This document shows, in pieces, positions 50,579-58,545 of a stretch of DNA of 64,000 nt (positions are counted from its first letter, which is position 1; every line of letters begins with the position of its first letter). Below the pieces are notes generated by a model. The model was not told the origin of the DNA. It did no database searches and saw only the letters and a list, made by a program, of their open reading frames with translations. The position numbers were made by a program, and so were the translations under genes. Origin of the DNA: CAMDTE01 sp034679985 (GTDB lineage: Bacteria > Bacteroidota > Bacteroidia > Flavobacteriales > Schleiferiaceae); the NCBI GenBank assembly GCA_034679985.1, contig JAXITR010000004.1, positions 1-64,000 of the forward strand. Direction: 5' to 3'.

Positions 50579-51552
50579 GTACCTTAAGCCCAGAAGTTCA
50601 AGAGCAATTGGCGTCTTTGGCGGCCAAGTATGCTGCAGACGGTCAGGATTTGGCGTCTTTCCTGGAAGGACTGCACATGACGGAGTACCTAACGTATTGG
50701 GACTACGTCCAGTTGGACACGCTGCTCACGTTGCAGAAGCCGCGCACGGCGTATCCGGACGAGCCCATTTTCATCATGTACCACCAAATCACGGAACTGT
50801 ATTTCAAATTGTCCCGTCACGAGTTGGAACCGCTGGTGGATGGTGTTGTGCCCGCAACCCTCGAGGAACTGGTTCGCCGCATCAACCGCGTCAACCGGTA
50901 TTTCCACGCCTTAGCCACCAGTTTTGGCGTCATGGCGGACGGAATGGAGCGGGAGCAGTTTTTGAAATTCCGACTGGCCCTCATTCCCGCGTCTGGCTTT
51001 CAGTCTGCCCAGTACCGTTTTTTGGAATTTGCGTCCACCCGACTGGAGCACTTGGTTCAGTTGGAACATCGGGCCGCGCTGATGAAACAAGGTGCAGACC
51101 CGGAGGTGCTCTTGGACCATGTGTACTGGCGCCAAGGCGCCACGTTGGAGGAAACGGGCGAGAAAACGCTCACCTTGCGCCAATTTGAAGCCAAGTACGG
51201 CGAAACCTTTCGCATGGCTGCATTGCGCTGGCGCGGCAACACCTTGTGGGATTTGGTCCAAGACCTGTCCGACGAGGACCGTCAAAACCCCGAATTGGTG
51301 CAGGCCTTGCGCGGATTGGACCACCAAATCAACGTGGACTGGCCCCTGCAGCACTACCGAACCGCGGTGAAATACTTGGCCAAAAAACCGTCAGACGCCC
51401 CGGCAACGGGCGGTACCAACTGGCAGCGTTACCTGCCTCCGCGGTTCCAAAAGCGAATTTTCTTCCCCGAAATGTGGTCCGAACAGGAGCAGGAGGAATG
51501 GGGCAAAAAATGGGTGGATCAACAACTGGCTGCTTTGGATTCTAAGGCATGA
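50575..51552 (+). CDS. kynA: Tryptophan 2,3-dioxygenase family protein
   Basis: A 325-residue heme-dependent dioxygenase family protein. The key block YLTYWDYVQLDTLLTLQKPR, DEPIFIMYHQITELYFKLSRHELEPL corresponds to the TDO substrate/heme segment (YL.Ld.LL.lQ.P and FI..HQ.yELwFK), with His70 at the substrate-base position. The C-terminal TGGTNWQRYLPPRF resembles the TGGT-containing loop of TDO. The enzyme would open the indole ring of tryptophan to N-formylkynurenine, the first step of tryptophan breakdown or NAD synthesis from tryptophan. No other kynurenine-pathway gene is in view. Both ends overlap neighbours by 4 bp (ATGA). The gene symbol rests on family, not on demonstrated activity. Confidence 0.87.
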   Translation: MSTLSPEVQEQLASLAAKYAADGQDLASFLEGLHMTEYLTYWDYVQLDTLLTLQKPRTAYPDEPIFIMYHQITELYFKLSRHELEPLVDGVVPATLEELVRRINRVNRYFHALATSFGVMADGMEREQFLKFRLALIPASGFQSAQYRFLEFASTRLEHLVQLEHRAALMKQGADPEVLLDHVYWRQGATLEETGEKTLTLRQFEAKYGETFRMAALRWRGNTLWDLVQDLSDEDRQNPELVQALRGLDHQINVDWPLQHYRTAVKYLAKKPSDAPATGGTNWQRYLPPRFQKRIFFPEMWSEQEQEEWGKKWVDQQLAALDSKA

Positions 51553-52829
51553 ATATATCCGAACGCAAAGTTTACCGCCGCGGTTCGGTTTGGGCCTTTT
51601 TTGCGGTAGCCGTCATCGGTGTTTTTTGGGCCGTGGTTTCCACCCGTCCGGTTGCGGTGAACCCAGAACGTACCGCTTTGCGCACTCCAGCCCCGCTCTA
51701 TCTGTACGGATTTGGCAGCCATCAGTTCCACGTGGACCGGGACACGGTTCGTTCCGGAGAAACCTTAGGAGGATTGCTGCACGATTTGGGCATGCCGTAC
51801 CCTCGTGTGGACGCGCTGATTGCCCGTGCGGGCTCTGCTTTCCGCCCATCCACTTGGCGGCTCGACGAAACCTATATTGTTGTCCGCAAACGCGACGCCC
51901 AAAAGTCCCTACTGTACTTGATTTACGAGGAGTCGCCCACCCGGTACGTTTTGTTTTCGTGCGGGGACTCGCTGTACGTCAAGTCCGTGGAACGCCCCGT
52001 GGTCACCCAGGAGCGTCAGGTGGCCGCCGTGATTGAAGGTTCCCTTTTTGGAACGTTGCAGGAGCAGGATGTTTCGGCGGCGGTGGCCGTGAAATTGGCG
52101 GAAGTATATGCCTACACCATCGACTTTTTCCGGGTGCAACCGGGAGATCGTTTCAAGGTGGTTTTTGAAGAGAAATTTGTGGACGATACGGTGTCCGTGG
52201 GCGCTGGACGGGTTTTGGCCGCGGTTTTTGAACAGGGAGGTAAGCCCATCTATGCGCTGTATTTCAACGACACGGCCACTGGTTTTTCGGGCTACTTTGA
52301 CCGGGACGGCAAGGGGCTGAAAAAGATGTTTTTAAAAGCGCCTTTGGACTTTTTCCGCATCACGTCCAAATACACCATGAACCGTTTTCATCCGGTCCAA
52401 CGCCGATGGAAAGCCCACTTGGGAACGGACTACGCAGCACCCACGGGAACGCCCATCCACACCACCGCGCACGGCGTGGTGGACAAAGCGGGGTATAATT
52501 CCGGAAACGGAAACTTCGTCAAAGTGCGGCACAACGGAACCTACAGCACGCAGTACCTGCACATGAGCCGGATTGCATCCGGAATACGTCCGGGCGCACG
52601 CGTGTCCCAAGGCCAGGTCATTGGGTATGTAGGCAGCACGGGCTTGGCCTCGGGGCCGCACGTGTGCTACCGCTTTTGGGTTAATGGCCGCCAAGTCAAC
52701 CCGCTGGCGCTGAAATTACCCAACAGCGAGCCCATACCGGATCGGTACCGCGCCGCCTTCGAACGCACCAGCCAACCCCTGTTGAAGCGGTTGGAGGCTC
52801 TGACCTATCCGGAGCAGCGCCGGGATTGA
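51549..52829 (+). CDS. M23 family peptidoglycan metallopeptidase
   Basis: A 426-residue membrane-anchored peptidase (N-terminal helix about residues 14-30). The region 60-250 probably includes a LysM/opacity-like and a DipM-like linker; the LytM domain (about 275-390) has HLGTDYAAPTGTPI with the zinc ligands His290 and Asp294, QYLHMSR with catalytic-type His338, and GPHVCYRFW with His371. Family proteins usually read HxH at the last site; here the second position is Cys373, so the third zinc ligand would be cysteine. The enzyme should cleave stem peptides during cell-wall growth or division. It is the last gene of the response-regulator, kinase and dioxygenase set. Confidence 0.92.
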   Translation: MNISERKVYRRGSVWAFFAVAVIGVFWAVVSTRPVAVNPERTALRTPAPLYLYGFGSHQFHVDRDTVRSGETLGGLLHDLGMPYPRVDALIARAGSAFRPSTWRLDETYIVVRKRDAQKSLLYLIYEESPTRYVLFSCGDSLYVKSVERPVVTQERQVAAVIEGSLFGTLQEQDVSAAVAVKLAEVYAYTIDFFRVQPGDRFKVVFEEKFVDDTVSVGAGRVLAAVFEQGGKPIYALYFNDTATGFSGYFDRDGKGLKKMFLKAPLDFFRITSKYTMNRFHPVQRRWKAHLGTDYAAPTGTPIHTTAHGVVDKAGYNSGNGNFVKVRHNGTYSTQYLHMSRIASGIRPGARVSQGQVIGYVGSTGLASGPHVCYRFWVNGRQVNPLALKLPNSEPIPDRYRAAFERTSQPLLKRLEALTYPEQRRD

Positions 52830-52830
52830 C

Positions 52831-52850
52831 CCCGTCGGCGAACCGTCGGG
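52831..52850. terminator. Convergent terminator between M23 peptidase and leuS
   Basis: CCCGTCGG (52831-52838) pairs with CCGTCGGG (52843-52850) with a single T-T mismatch, closing a CGAA loop. It begins one base after the M23 stop and ends one base before the leuS stop on the other strand. Confidence 0.6.
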
Positions 52851-52851
52851 T

Positions 52852-55617
52852 TTAAGCCACTACCAGGTTCACAATCCGTCCGGGTACCACAATGACCTTG
52901 CGGATCGATTGCTCTCCCACGTACTTCAGGGTTTGCTCGTGGCTGCGCACCAAAGCTTCCACCTCTGCCGAGGTTGCGGACCGCGGAACCTCCACGGAAA
53001 AGCGCGTTTTACCGTTGAACTGCACGGGGTAAACCACGGAGTCGTCGATCAAAAGTGCCGGATCTACTTGCGGCCAAGGAGCGCGGGTAACGGAAGGCGC
53101 ATGCCCCAAGTGGGCCCACAGTTCTTCCGCCAAATGCGGGGCCAACGGAGACAAGGCAATGGCCATCATTTCCAGCGGCTCGCGGTGCCGGGTGGGCAGC
53201 GCGCTCAATTCGTTGACGGCAATCATTAAAGCCGAAACACTGGTGTTGAAGGACAGATTTTCCATGTCCGACGCCACTTTGTGGACCAGTCGGTGGGCAA
53301 TTTTCAACGCCTCCAACGGTGCAGGTTCCTCGGAAATCGGTAGCGCGGTGAACAAGCGCCAGGTTTTGCGCAAGAAATTGCTCACGCCGGCAATGCCCTG
53401 CGTGTCCCACGGCTTGGATTGCTCCAGCGGACCCAAAAACATTTCGTACAGACGCAAACCGTCCGCTCCAACCTGATCCGCAACGGCGTCCGGATTCACC
53501 ACGTTGTGCTTGGATTTGGACATTTTTTCCACCTCGCGTTCCACCAACACGGCACCGTTTTCGGTTTCAAACTCCGCCTTGGCGTATTCGGGGAGCCAAG
53601 CGCGGAAGGCGGTTTGGTCCAGTTCGTTTTTCTCGTTGATCAAGGAAACGTCCACGTGGATGCGGCTCGTGGCTCGGTCGCCCACCGCTCCGGCACTCAC
53701 AAAGGTGTTGGTTCCCGGGAGGCGGTGCAGCAAGGCCGATACGCCCTGAATCATGCCCTGATTCACTAATTTTTTGAACGGTTCGCGGTGGTCCACCCAT
53801 CCCCGGTCGAACAGGAATTGGTTCCAAAAACGAGCGTACAACAGGTGGCCGGTAGCGTGCTCGCTTCCGCCTACGTACAGATCCACTTGGCCCCAGTACT
53901 TTGCGGCGTCCTGGCCCACAAATTCGGATCGGTTGTGCGGATCCATGTAGCGCAGGAAGTACCAGGAGGAGCCGGCCCAACCCGGCATGGTGGTGGTTTC
54001 CAACTCGTTTCCGGCAGCATCGGCCCAATGCGCAGCGCGCGCCAGCGGCGGCTCGCCGCTTTCCGTGGGCAAGTACTTGTCTACCTCCGGCAGCACCAGG
54101 GGCAAGGCTTCTACCGGCAGCACCTGCGGCACTCCGTCGGCATAAGAAACGGGAATGGGTTCGCCCCAGTAGCGTTGGCGGCCAAAAATGGCGTCGCGCA
54201 GGCGGAATTGGATGCGTTGTTCGCCCTTGCCGCGCGCAGCAAGCTCCGCAATGCAAGCGGCCTTGGCTTCCAACACAGATAAACCGTTCAAAAAATCGCT
54301 GTTGACTACGGTTCCTTCGTACGATTCAAAGGCTTCAACCTCCACGTTTCCACCGGCAATCACCTCTACAATGGGCAAGCCAAAATGTTTGGCAAAACGA
54401 TGGTCTCGGGAATCGTGTGCGGGAACGGCCATTACGGCACCGGTTCCGTATCCAGCCAAAACGTAGTCCGCTACCCAGATGGGCAAGGGGGCTCCGGTCA
54501 GGGGGTGCAAGGCATACGAGCCCGTGAAGGCCCCATTGATGGTCTTGACGTCGGCCATGCGGTCCCGTTCGGTTTTTCGGCCCGCCGCCTCGCGCACCGC
54601 CGCTACCGCGTCGGCTTGCTCGGCCGTCACCAACCCCTCCAAGCCCTCCAATTCAGGAGCCACCGCCAGGTACGTCGCGCCAAAAAGCGTGTCCGGACGG
54701 GTGGTAAACACCGTCAGTTGCGTGCGGTCCAACACGGGTTGCGCCAGGTCAAAATGCACCCAAGCGCCCTCGCTTCGGCCAATCCAATGCCGTTGGCTCT
54801 CCTTGATGGAGTCGCTCCAGTCCAGAGCGTCCAAATCCTCCAACAAGCGCTGCGCGTAGGCGGAAATGCGCATGCTCCACTGCATCATTTGCTTCTGCAC
54901 CACCGGGTGACCGCCGCGTTCGGAGAATCCGTCCTTGATCTCGTCGTTGGCCAAGACGGTGCCCAACGCGGGGCACCAATTGACCCAACTCTCGGACCGG
55001 TACGCCAAACGGTAGTTCTGCAAAACCGCCTCCCGGTCTGCACCGTTCTTGGCGTTCCATTCGGTCGACGTGAGTTCCAGCGCTTCCGTTTGGGCGGCGT
55101 TCAAGCCAAGGGTGCCGTGCGCGGAAAGATGCGCTACCAGGGTTTCAATCGGCTCTGCACGGTCCGCTGCGCGGTTGTACCAGCTGCCAAAGAACTGCGC
55201 AAAAATCCACTGCGTCCAGCGGTAGTAGTCCGGTTCGCACGTGCGCACTTCGCGGCTCCAATCAAAGCTGAATCCAATCCGGTCTAGTTGCTGCCGGTAG
55301 CGCGCAATGTTCGTTTCCGTGGTGATCGACGGATGTTGTCCCGTCTGGATGGCGTACTGTTCCGCGGGCAGGCCAAAGGCGTCGTACCCCATGGGGTGCA
55401 ACACGTTAAATCCTTGGTGTCTTTTGAATCGGGCCACGCAGTCCGACGCGATGTACCCCAGCGGATGGCCTACGTGCAATCCGGCACCGGAAGGGTAGGG
55501 GAACATGTCCAGCACGTAGTACTTCGGAAGCGAACGATCCTCCGACGCTGCATACGTCTGATTATCACGCCAATAGGACTGCCACTTCGCTTCAATGATT
55601 CCGGGTACGTATTCCAT
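52852..55617 (-). CDS. leuS: Leucyl-tRNA synthetase
   Basis: A 921-residue class I aminoacyl-tRNA synthetase that charges tRNA-Leu. The HIGH-type motif is HVGH (48-51, in PYPSGAGLHVGHPLG) and KMSKS is at 698-702. The editing domain (about 230-420, for example TTRPDTLFGATYLAVAPE) and the C-terminal anticodon-binding domain ending RKVIVVPGRIVNLVVA are intact. Length is normal for Bacteroidota. The start chosen (MEYVPGIIEAKWQSYW) is the canonical one; sequence upstream overlaps ftsX. A TACTTTTG box ends four bases before the ATG. Confidence 0.98.
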   Translation of the reverse strand: MEYVPGIIEAKWQSYWRDNQTYAASEDRSLPKYYVLDMFPYPSGAGLHVGHPLGYIASDCVARFKRHQGFNVLHPMGYDAFGLPAEQYAIQTGQHPSITTETNIARYRQQLDRIGFSFDWSREVRTCEPDYYRWTQWIFAQFFGSWYNRAADRAEPIETLVAHLSAHGTLGLNAAQTEALELTSTEWNAKNGADREAVLQNYRLAYRSESWVNWCPALGTVLANDEIKDGFSERGGHPVVQKQMMQWSMRISAYAQRLLEDLDALDWSDSIKESQRHWIGRSEGAWVHFDLAQPVLDRTQLTVFTTRPDTLFGATYLAVAPELEGLEGLVTAEQADAVAAVREAAGRKTERDRMADVKTINGAFTGSYALHPLTGAPLPIWVADYVLAGYGTGAVMAVPAHDSRDHRFAKHFGLPIVEVIAGGNVEVEAFESYEGTVVNSDFLNGLSVLEAKAACIAELAARGKGEQRIQFRLRDAIFGRQRYWGEPIPVSYADGVPQVLPVEALPLVLPEVDKYLPTESGEPPLARAAHWADAAGNELETTTMPGWAGSSWYFLRYMDPHNRSEFVGQDAAKYWGQVDLYVGGSEHATGHLLYARFWNQFLFDRGWVDHREPFKKLVNQGMIQGVSALLHRLPGTNTFVSAGAVGDRATSRIHVDVSLINEKNELDQTAFRAWLPEYAKAEFETENGAVLVEREVEKMSKSKHNVVNPDAVADQVGADGLRLYEMFLGPLEQSKPWDTQGIAGVSNFLRKTWRLFTALPISEEPAPLEALKIAHRLVHKVASDMENLSFNTSVSALMIAVNELSALPTRHREPLEMMAIALSPLAPHLAEELWAHLGHAPSVTRAPWPQVDPALLIDDSVVYPVQFNGKTRFSVEVPRSATSAEVEALVRSHEQTLKYVGEQSIRKVIVVPGRIVNLVVA

Positions 55618-55621
55618 GCCG

Positions 55622-55629
55622 CAAAAGTA
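55622..55629 (-). promoter_or_regulatory. -7 box (TACTTTTG) of leuS, leaderless
   Basis: TACTTTTG on the minus strand ends four bases before the leuS ATG at 55617. No -33 TTG is evident. Confidence 0.55.
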
Positions 55630-55649
55630 GCGCCTCCGTGCCTTTTTTG

Positions 55650-55657
55650 TAGATTTG
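55650..55657 (+). promoter_or_regulatory. -7 box (TAGATTTG) of ftsX, leaderless
   Basis: TAGATTTG ends four bases before the ftsX ATG at 55662. It is only 20 bp from the divergent leuS box, so both polymerases would collide or compete within a 44-bp intergenic region. Confidence 0.55.
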
Positions 55658-55661
55658 TTCC

Positions 55662-56549
55662 ATGGCTCATCCCGCACCCGAAGAACAATTTCACCGCCAG
55701 CGCGTCCGTACGGCTTTTGTTTCCGTCACCGTCAGTATGGCGTTGGTCCTTTTTGTGGTGGGCGTCATGGCTTCATTGTTGCTGCAAGCGCGCGAACTCG
55801 GACGGGAGCTGCAAGAAAATTTCACCTTCACGGCCTTTTTGGTTCCAGAGACGGACGCGGCCACCGTGCGCAAACTGCAGCAAAAGTGGTCCAGTCAACC
55901 GGAAGTACGCAGTGTGGTCTTCGTTTCTCGGGATCAAGCAGCTGCAGCGTTTCAAAAAGACTTAGGCGAAGAATTCGTGGACTTTTTGGGCCTCAACCCC
56001 CTTTCCGACGCCTTGGATTTGAAGCTGCACGCGGAATACCTTTCCCCGGATCAGTTGGACGCCCTTGAGAAGCGACTCCGCAAGGAAGCGGCCGTTGAAG
56101 ATCTGGTCTACGACCGCGACCTAATGGGCGCCGTGCACCAAAACGTAGAAAAAATCACCCTCTTCCTCCTGGGAATTGCGGCCGCTTTGTTGCTCATTTC
56201 GGTGACCCTCATCCACAACAGCATCCGCTTGAGCATCTACGCCAAGCGCTTTGTCATTCGGACCATGCAGTTGGTGGGCGCTACCAAAACCTTTATTCAC
56301 CGCCCGTTCTTGCTGCAGGGCCTTCAACTGGGCGCCTTGGGTGGAGCGGTAGCTTCCGTGCTCTTGGCTGGACTGTACCAAGGGCTGTCCGCCTGGGCGC
56401 CGGAAACCACTCCCTTCCTGACCTGGGCCACTTGGGCCGTGGTCAGTGCAGGATTGCTTTTGCTGGGTTTGATCATTGCCTTGAGCAGCACCTTCCTGGC
56501 CGTACACAAGTACTTGCGTTTGCACACCGATAAACTTTATGCCCAATGA
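55662..56549 (+). CDS. ftsX: Cell division protein FtsX
   Basis: A 295-residue ABC-transporter-like membrane protein. One N-terminal transmembrane helix (SMALVLFVVGVMASLLL), a periplasmic domain (about 45-160, with FTAFLVPETDAATVRKLQQKW), then three helices (ITLFLLGIAAALLLISVTLIHN, LQLGALGGAVASVLLAGLYQG, WAVVSAGLLLLGLIIALSSTF) give the FtsX topology; IRLSIYAKRFVIRTMQLVGATKTFIHRPFL is the conserved coupling region. With the ATPase FtsE it regulates cell-wall hydrolases at the septum; ftsE is not in the window. The gene overlaps the DUF3098 gene by 4 bp. Confidence 0.95.
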   Translation: MAHPAPEEQFHRQRVRTAFVSVTVSMALVLFVVGVMASLLLQARELGRELQENFTFTAFLVPETDAATVRKLQQKWSSQPEVRSVVFVSRDQAAAAFQKDLGEEFVDFLGLNPLSDALDLKLHAEYLSPDQLDALEKRLRKEAAVEDLVYDRDLMGAVHQNVEKITLFLLGIAAALLLISVTLIHNSIRLSIYAKRFVIRTMQLVGATKTFIHRPFLLQGLQLGALGGAVASVLLAGLYQGLSAWAPETTPFLTWATWAVVSAGLLLLGLIIALSSTFLAVHKYLRLHTDKLYAQ

Positions 56550-56776
56550 AATCCACTTTTTTGTTCGACCGCACCTCTTACCTGCTTTTGGCCGGTAGCG
56601 TTGTTTTGATCTTGGTAGGCTACTTCCTGATGCAAGGCGGCGGATCCGACGATCCCAACGTGTACAATCCAGAGATGTTCAACGCCCAGCGTCTGGTGGC
56701 GGCTCCTGGATTGGTTTTGGCCGGCTTGGGCGTTGCTCTGGTGGCTTTGTTGCGTCGTCCTGCGGCACAGAACTGA
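56546..56776 (+). CDS. DUF3098 family small membrane protein
   Basis: A 76-residue protein with two hydrophobic segments (YLLLAGSVVLILVGYFLM and LVAAPGLVLAGLGVALVAL). The pattern LFDRTSYLLLAGSVVLILVGYFLM, GGGSDDPNVYNPEMFNAQRLVAAPGLVLAGLG is DUF3098, a family confined to Bacteroidota and often located next to ftsX. Function unknown; a role in division or cell-wall synthesis is suggested only by position, between ftsX (4-bp overlap) and uppP (2-bp gap). Confidence 0.94.
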   Translation: MKSTFLFDRTSYLLLAGSVVLILVGYFLMQGGGSDDPNVYNPEMFNAQRLVAAPGLVLAGLGVALVALLRRPAAQN

Positions 56777-56778
56777 GG

Positions 56779-57579
56779 ATGGAAGCATTGATTCAAGCCT
56801 TGCTTTTGGGCATTGTCCAAGGGCTGACGGAGTTTTTGCCGGTAAGTTCTTCCGGGCATTTGGAACTGGGCAAGGCCCTCTTGGGGTACGACGCCGAAGC
56901 AGCAGAAAGTTTGTTGTTCACCGTGGTGGTTCACGCCGCAACGGCCTTGAGCACCGTGGTGGTCTTCCGCAAAGACATTGGCAAAATTTTGACCGGCCTC
57001 GTTCGACGGGATCCCGACGACCTACAATTTGCAGGCAAAATCATCCTTTCCATGATTCCCGCCGCGGTGGTTGGCTTGGTCTTTTTGGATCAGTTGGAAG
57101 CCCTCTTCAACGGCCAAATCGCCTTTGTGGGCGCCATGCTCCTGCTGACGGGTGTGCTCTTGCTGTGGGCCAATACGGCCAAAAAGACGCACAAAAACGT
57201 GGGTTATTCGGACGCTGCCGTGGTGGGTATTGCGCAAGCCATTGCCATTTTGCCCGGTATTTCGCGCTCCGGTGCAACCATCGCCACCGCCGTCCTTTTG
57301 GGCATCGACCGCGAAAAAGCAGCCCGTTTCAGCTTTTTGATGGTGGTCCCATTGATCCTGGGCAAAATGCTGGTAGACACCAAGAGCCTGGTGGAAATGG
57401 GTTCTTCCGGCACTTCCGATGCGCTCCTTCCCTTGCTCGTTGGGTTTGTTGCGGCATTTTTCACCGGGTTGTGGGCGTGCCAAGCCATGATTGCTTTTGT
57501 GAAGAAAGCAAAGCTGTCTGGATTCGCCGTCTATTGTTTCGCCGTCGGGCTACTGGCCTTGGGAACCGTTTGGTTCTGA
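56779..57579 (+). CDS. uppP: Undecaprenyl-diphosphate phosphatase UppP (BacA)
   Basis: A 266-residue multi-pass membrane phosphatase. Both signatures are present: GIVQGLTEFLPVSSSGHL near the N-terminus and PGISRSGATIATAVLLGI in the second half, with about eight hydrophobic helices. It dephosphorylates undecaprenyl diphosphate to recycle the lipid carrier for peptidoglycan and other surface polymers. It follows DUF3098 by two bases and precedes truB by 30 bp, so ftsX-DUF3098-uppP-truB is likely one operon. Confidence 0.97.
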   Translation: MEALIQALLLGIVQGLTEFLPVSSSGHLELGKALLGYDAEAAESLLFTVVVHAATALSTVVVFRKDIGKILTGLVRRDPDDLQFAGKIILSMIPAAVVGLVFLDQLEALFNGQIAFVGAMLLLTGVLLLWANTAKKTHKNVGYSDAAVVGIAQAIAILPGISRSGATIATAVLLGIDREKAARFSFLMVVPLILGKMLVDTKSLVEMGSSGTSDALLPLLVGFVAAFFTGLWACQAMIAFVKKAKLSGFAVYCFAVGLLALGTVWF

Positions 57580-57609
57580 TTCCCGTATCCGGATTTTCTC
57601 ACGACCTCC

Positions 57610-58422
57610 GTGCTTCCACCTCCCCCGAATCCAGAGGACGCTTTGGCTGCAGCACATCCAATACTCGCTGCTGCACCTGCGAGACACCAAGATATCCCCA
57701 AGACGGAGGAAGAATTGCAGGCCGGTTGGATCTTTGCCGTGGACAAGCCGTTGGAGTGGACTTCGTTTGATGTGGTCAACAAACTCAAGTACGCCCTGCG
57801 ACGCGCCTACGGGCTGAAGAACATTAAAATTGGTCACGCAGGTACTTTAGACCCTTTAGCCACAGGCGTTTTGGTGGTCTGCGTGGGCAAGGCCACCAAG
57901 CGCATTGAGTCGGAAATGGCCGGCAGCAAGGGGTACCGAGCTCGTTTAAAGCTGGGCTACACCACGCCCTCCTACGACGCAGAAACACCAGAAGAGCCAT
58001 TTGTTGGTGCTATTGTCCCAACTTCTACTTCGGCCCTGGAAGCAGTACTGCCCAATTTCCGCGGCACCATTCACCAACGTCCGCCCCTTTTCTCTGCTCT
58101 AAAAATAGGGGGGCAGACCCTCTACAAATTAGCCCGAAAAGGCCAGGAAGTTGAAATTCCTACTCGGCCCGTTGTGGTGGAGTCTCTCGAAATTGACTCC
58201 TTTGATCCAGCGATGGCCAGCGTTGAGCTCTCCATTGCCTGCGGCAAAGGCACCTACATTCGGTCCCTAGCGCATGACTTGGGCAGTGCCTGGGGGTGCG
58301 GTGCCTACCTCACCGCCCTGCGGCGCACCCAAGTAGGGCCCTGGACGGAATCGGAAGCGTGGTCCTTGCCCAACCTGTTGGCCGTGCTCAGCCAGCGGGA
58401 AACCGCGCGAGCGGAGGAGTAG
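57610..58422 (+). CDS. truB: tRNA pseudouridine(55) synthase TruB
   Basis: A 270-residue pseudouridine synthase making Psi55 in the T loop of tRNAs. The catalytic aspartate is Asp81 in GHAGTLDPLATG; DKPLEWTSFDVVNKLK, QRPPLFSALKIGG and CGKGTYIRSLAHDLG are the other family blocks. A GTG start gives an N-terminal extension of about 35 Pro/Ala-rich residues before the catalytic core; no ATG lies closer, so the true start is uncertain. Length otherwise fits the short Bacteroidota form lacking a C-terminal PUA domain. It is probably the last gene of the ftsX operon. Confidence 0.95.
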   Translation: MLPPPPNPEDALAAAHPILAAAPARHQDIPKTEEELQAGWIFAVDKPLEWTSFDVVNKLKYALRRAYGLKNIKIGHAGTLDPLATGVLVVCVGKATKRIESEMAGSKGYRARLKLGYTTPSYDAETPEEPFVGAIVPTSTSALEAVLPNFRGTIHQRPPLFSALKIGGQTLYKLARKGQEVEIPTRPVVVESLEIDSFDPAMASVELSIACGKGTYIRSLAHDLGSAWGCGAYLTALRRTQVGPWTESEAWSLPNLLAVLSQRETARAEE

Positions 58423-58509
58423 CACCTCTAAGCTGCCCTTGCACCAAACGAAAAAGCCCAATCTTTTGGGCCTCGGATTCAATTCATTTTGGGAAATGCG
58501 TGCAATCGC

Positions 58510-58541
58510 TTGACAACCCCCCCTTCAATATGGTACCTTCG
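58510..58541 (+). promoter_or_regulatory. queA promoter (TTG-N21-TACCTTCG), leaderless
   Basis: TTG (58510-58512) and TACCTTCG (58534-58541) are 21 nt apart. The box ends four bases before the ATG at 58546. TAnnTTCG instead of TAnnTTTG also occurs at three other genes in the window. Confidence 0.6.
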
Positions 58542-58545
58542 CGGC

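Noticed and set aside
58456..58471. Terminator between truB and queA (GCCCAA/TTGGGC)
   Set aside because: Only six base pairs and no U-tract on the plus strand; too weak to list.
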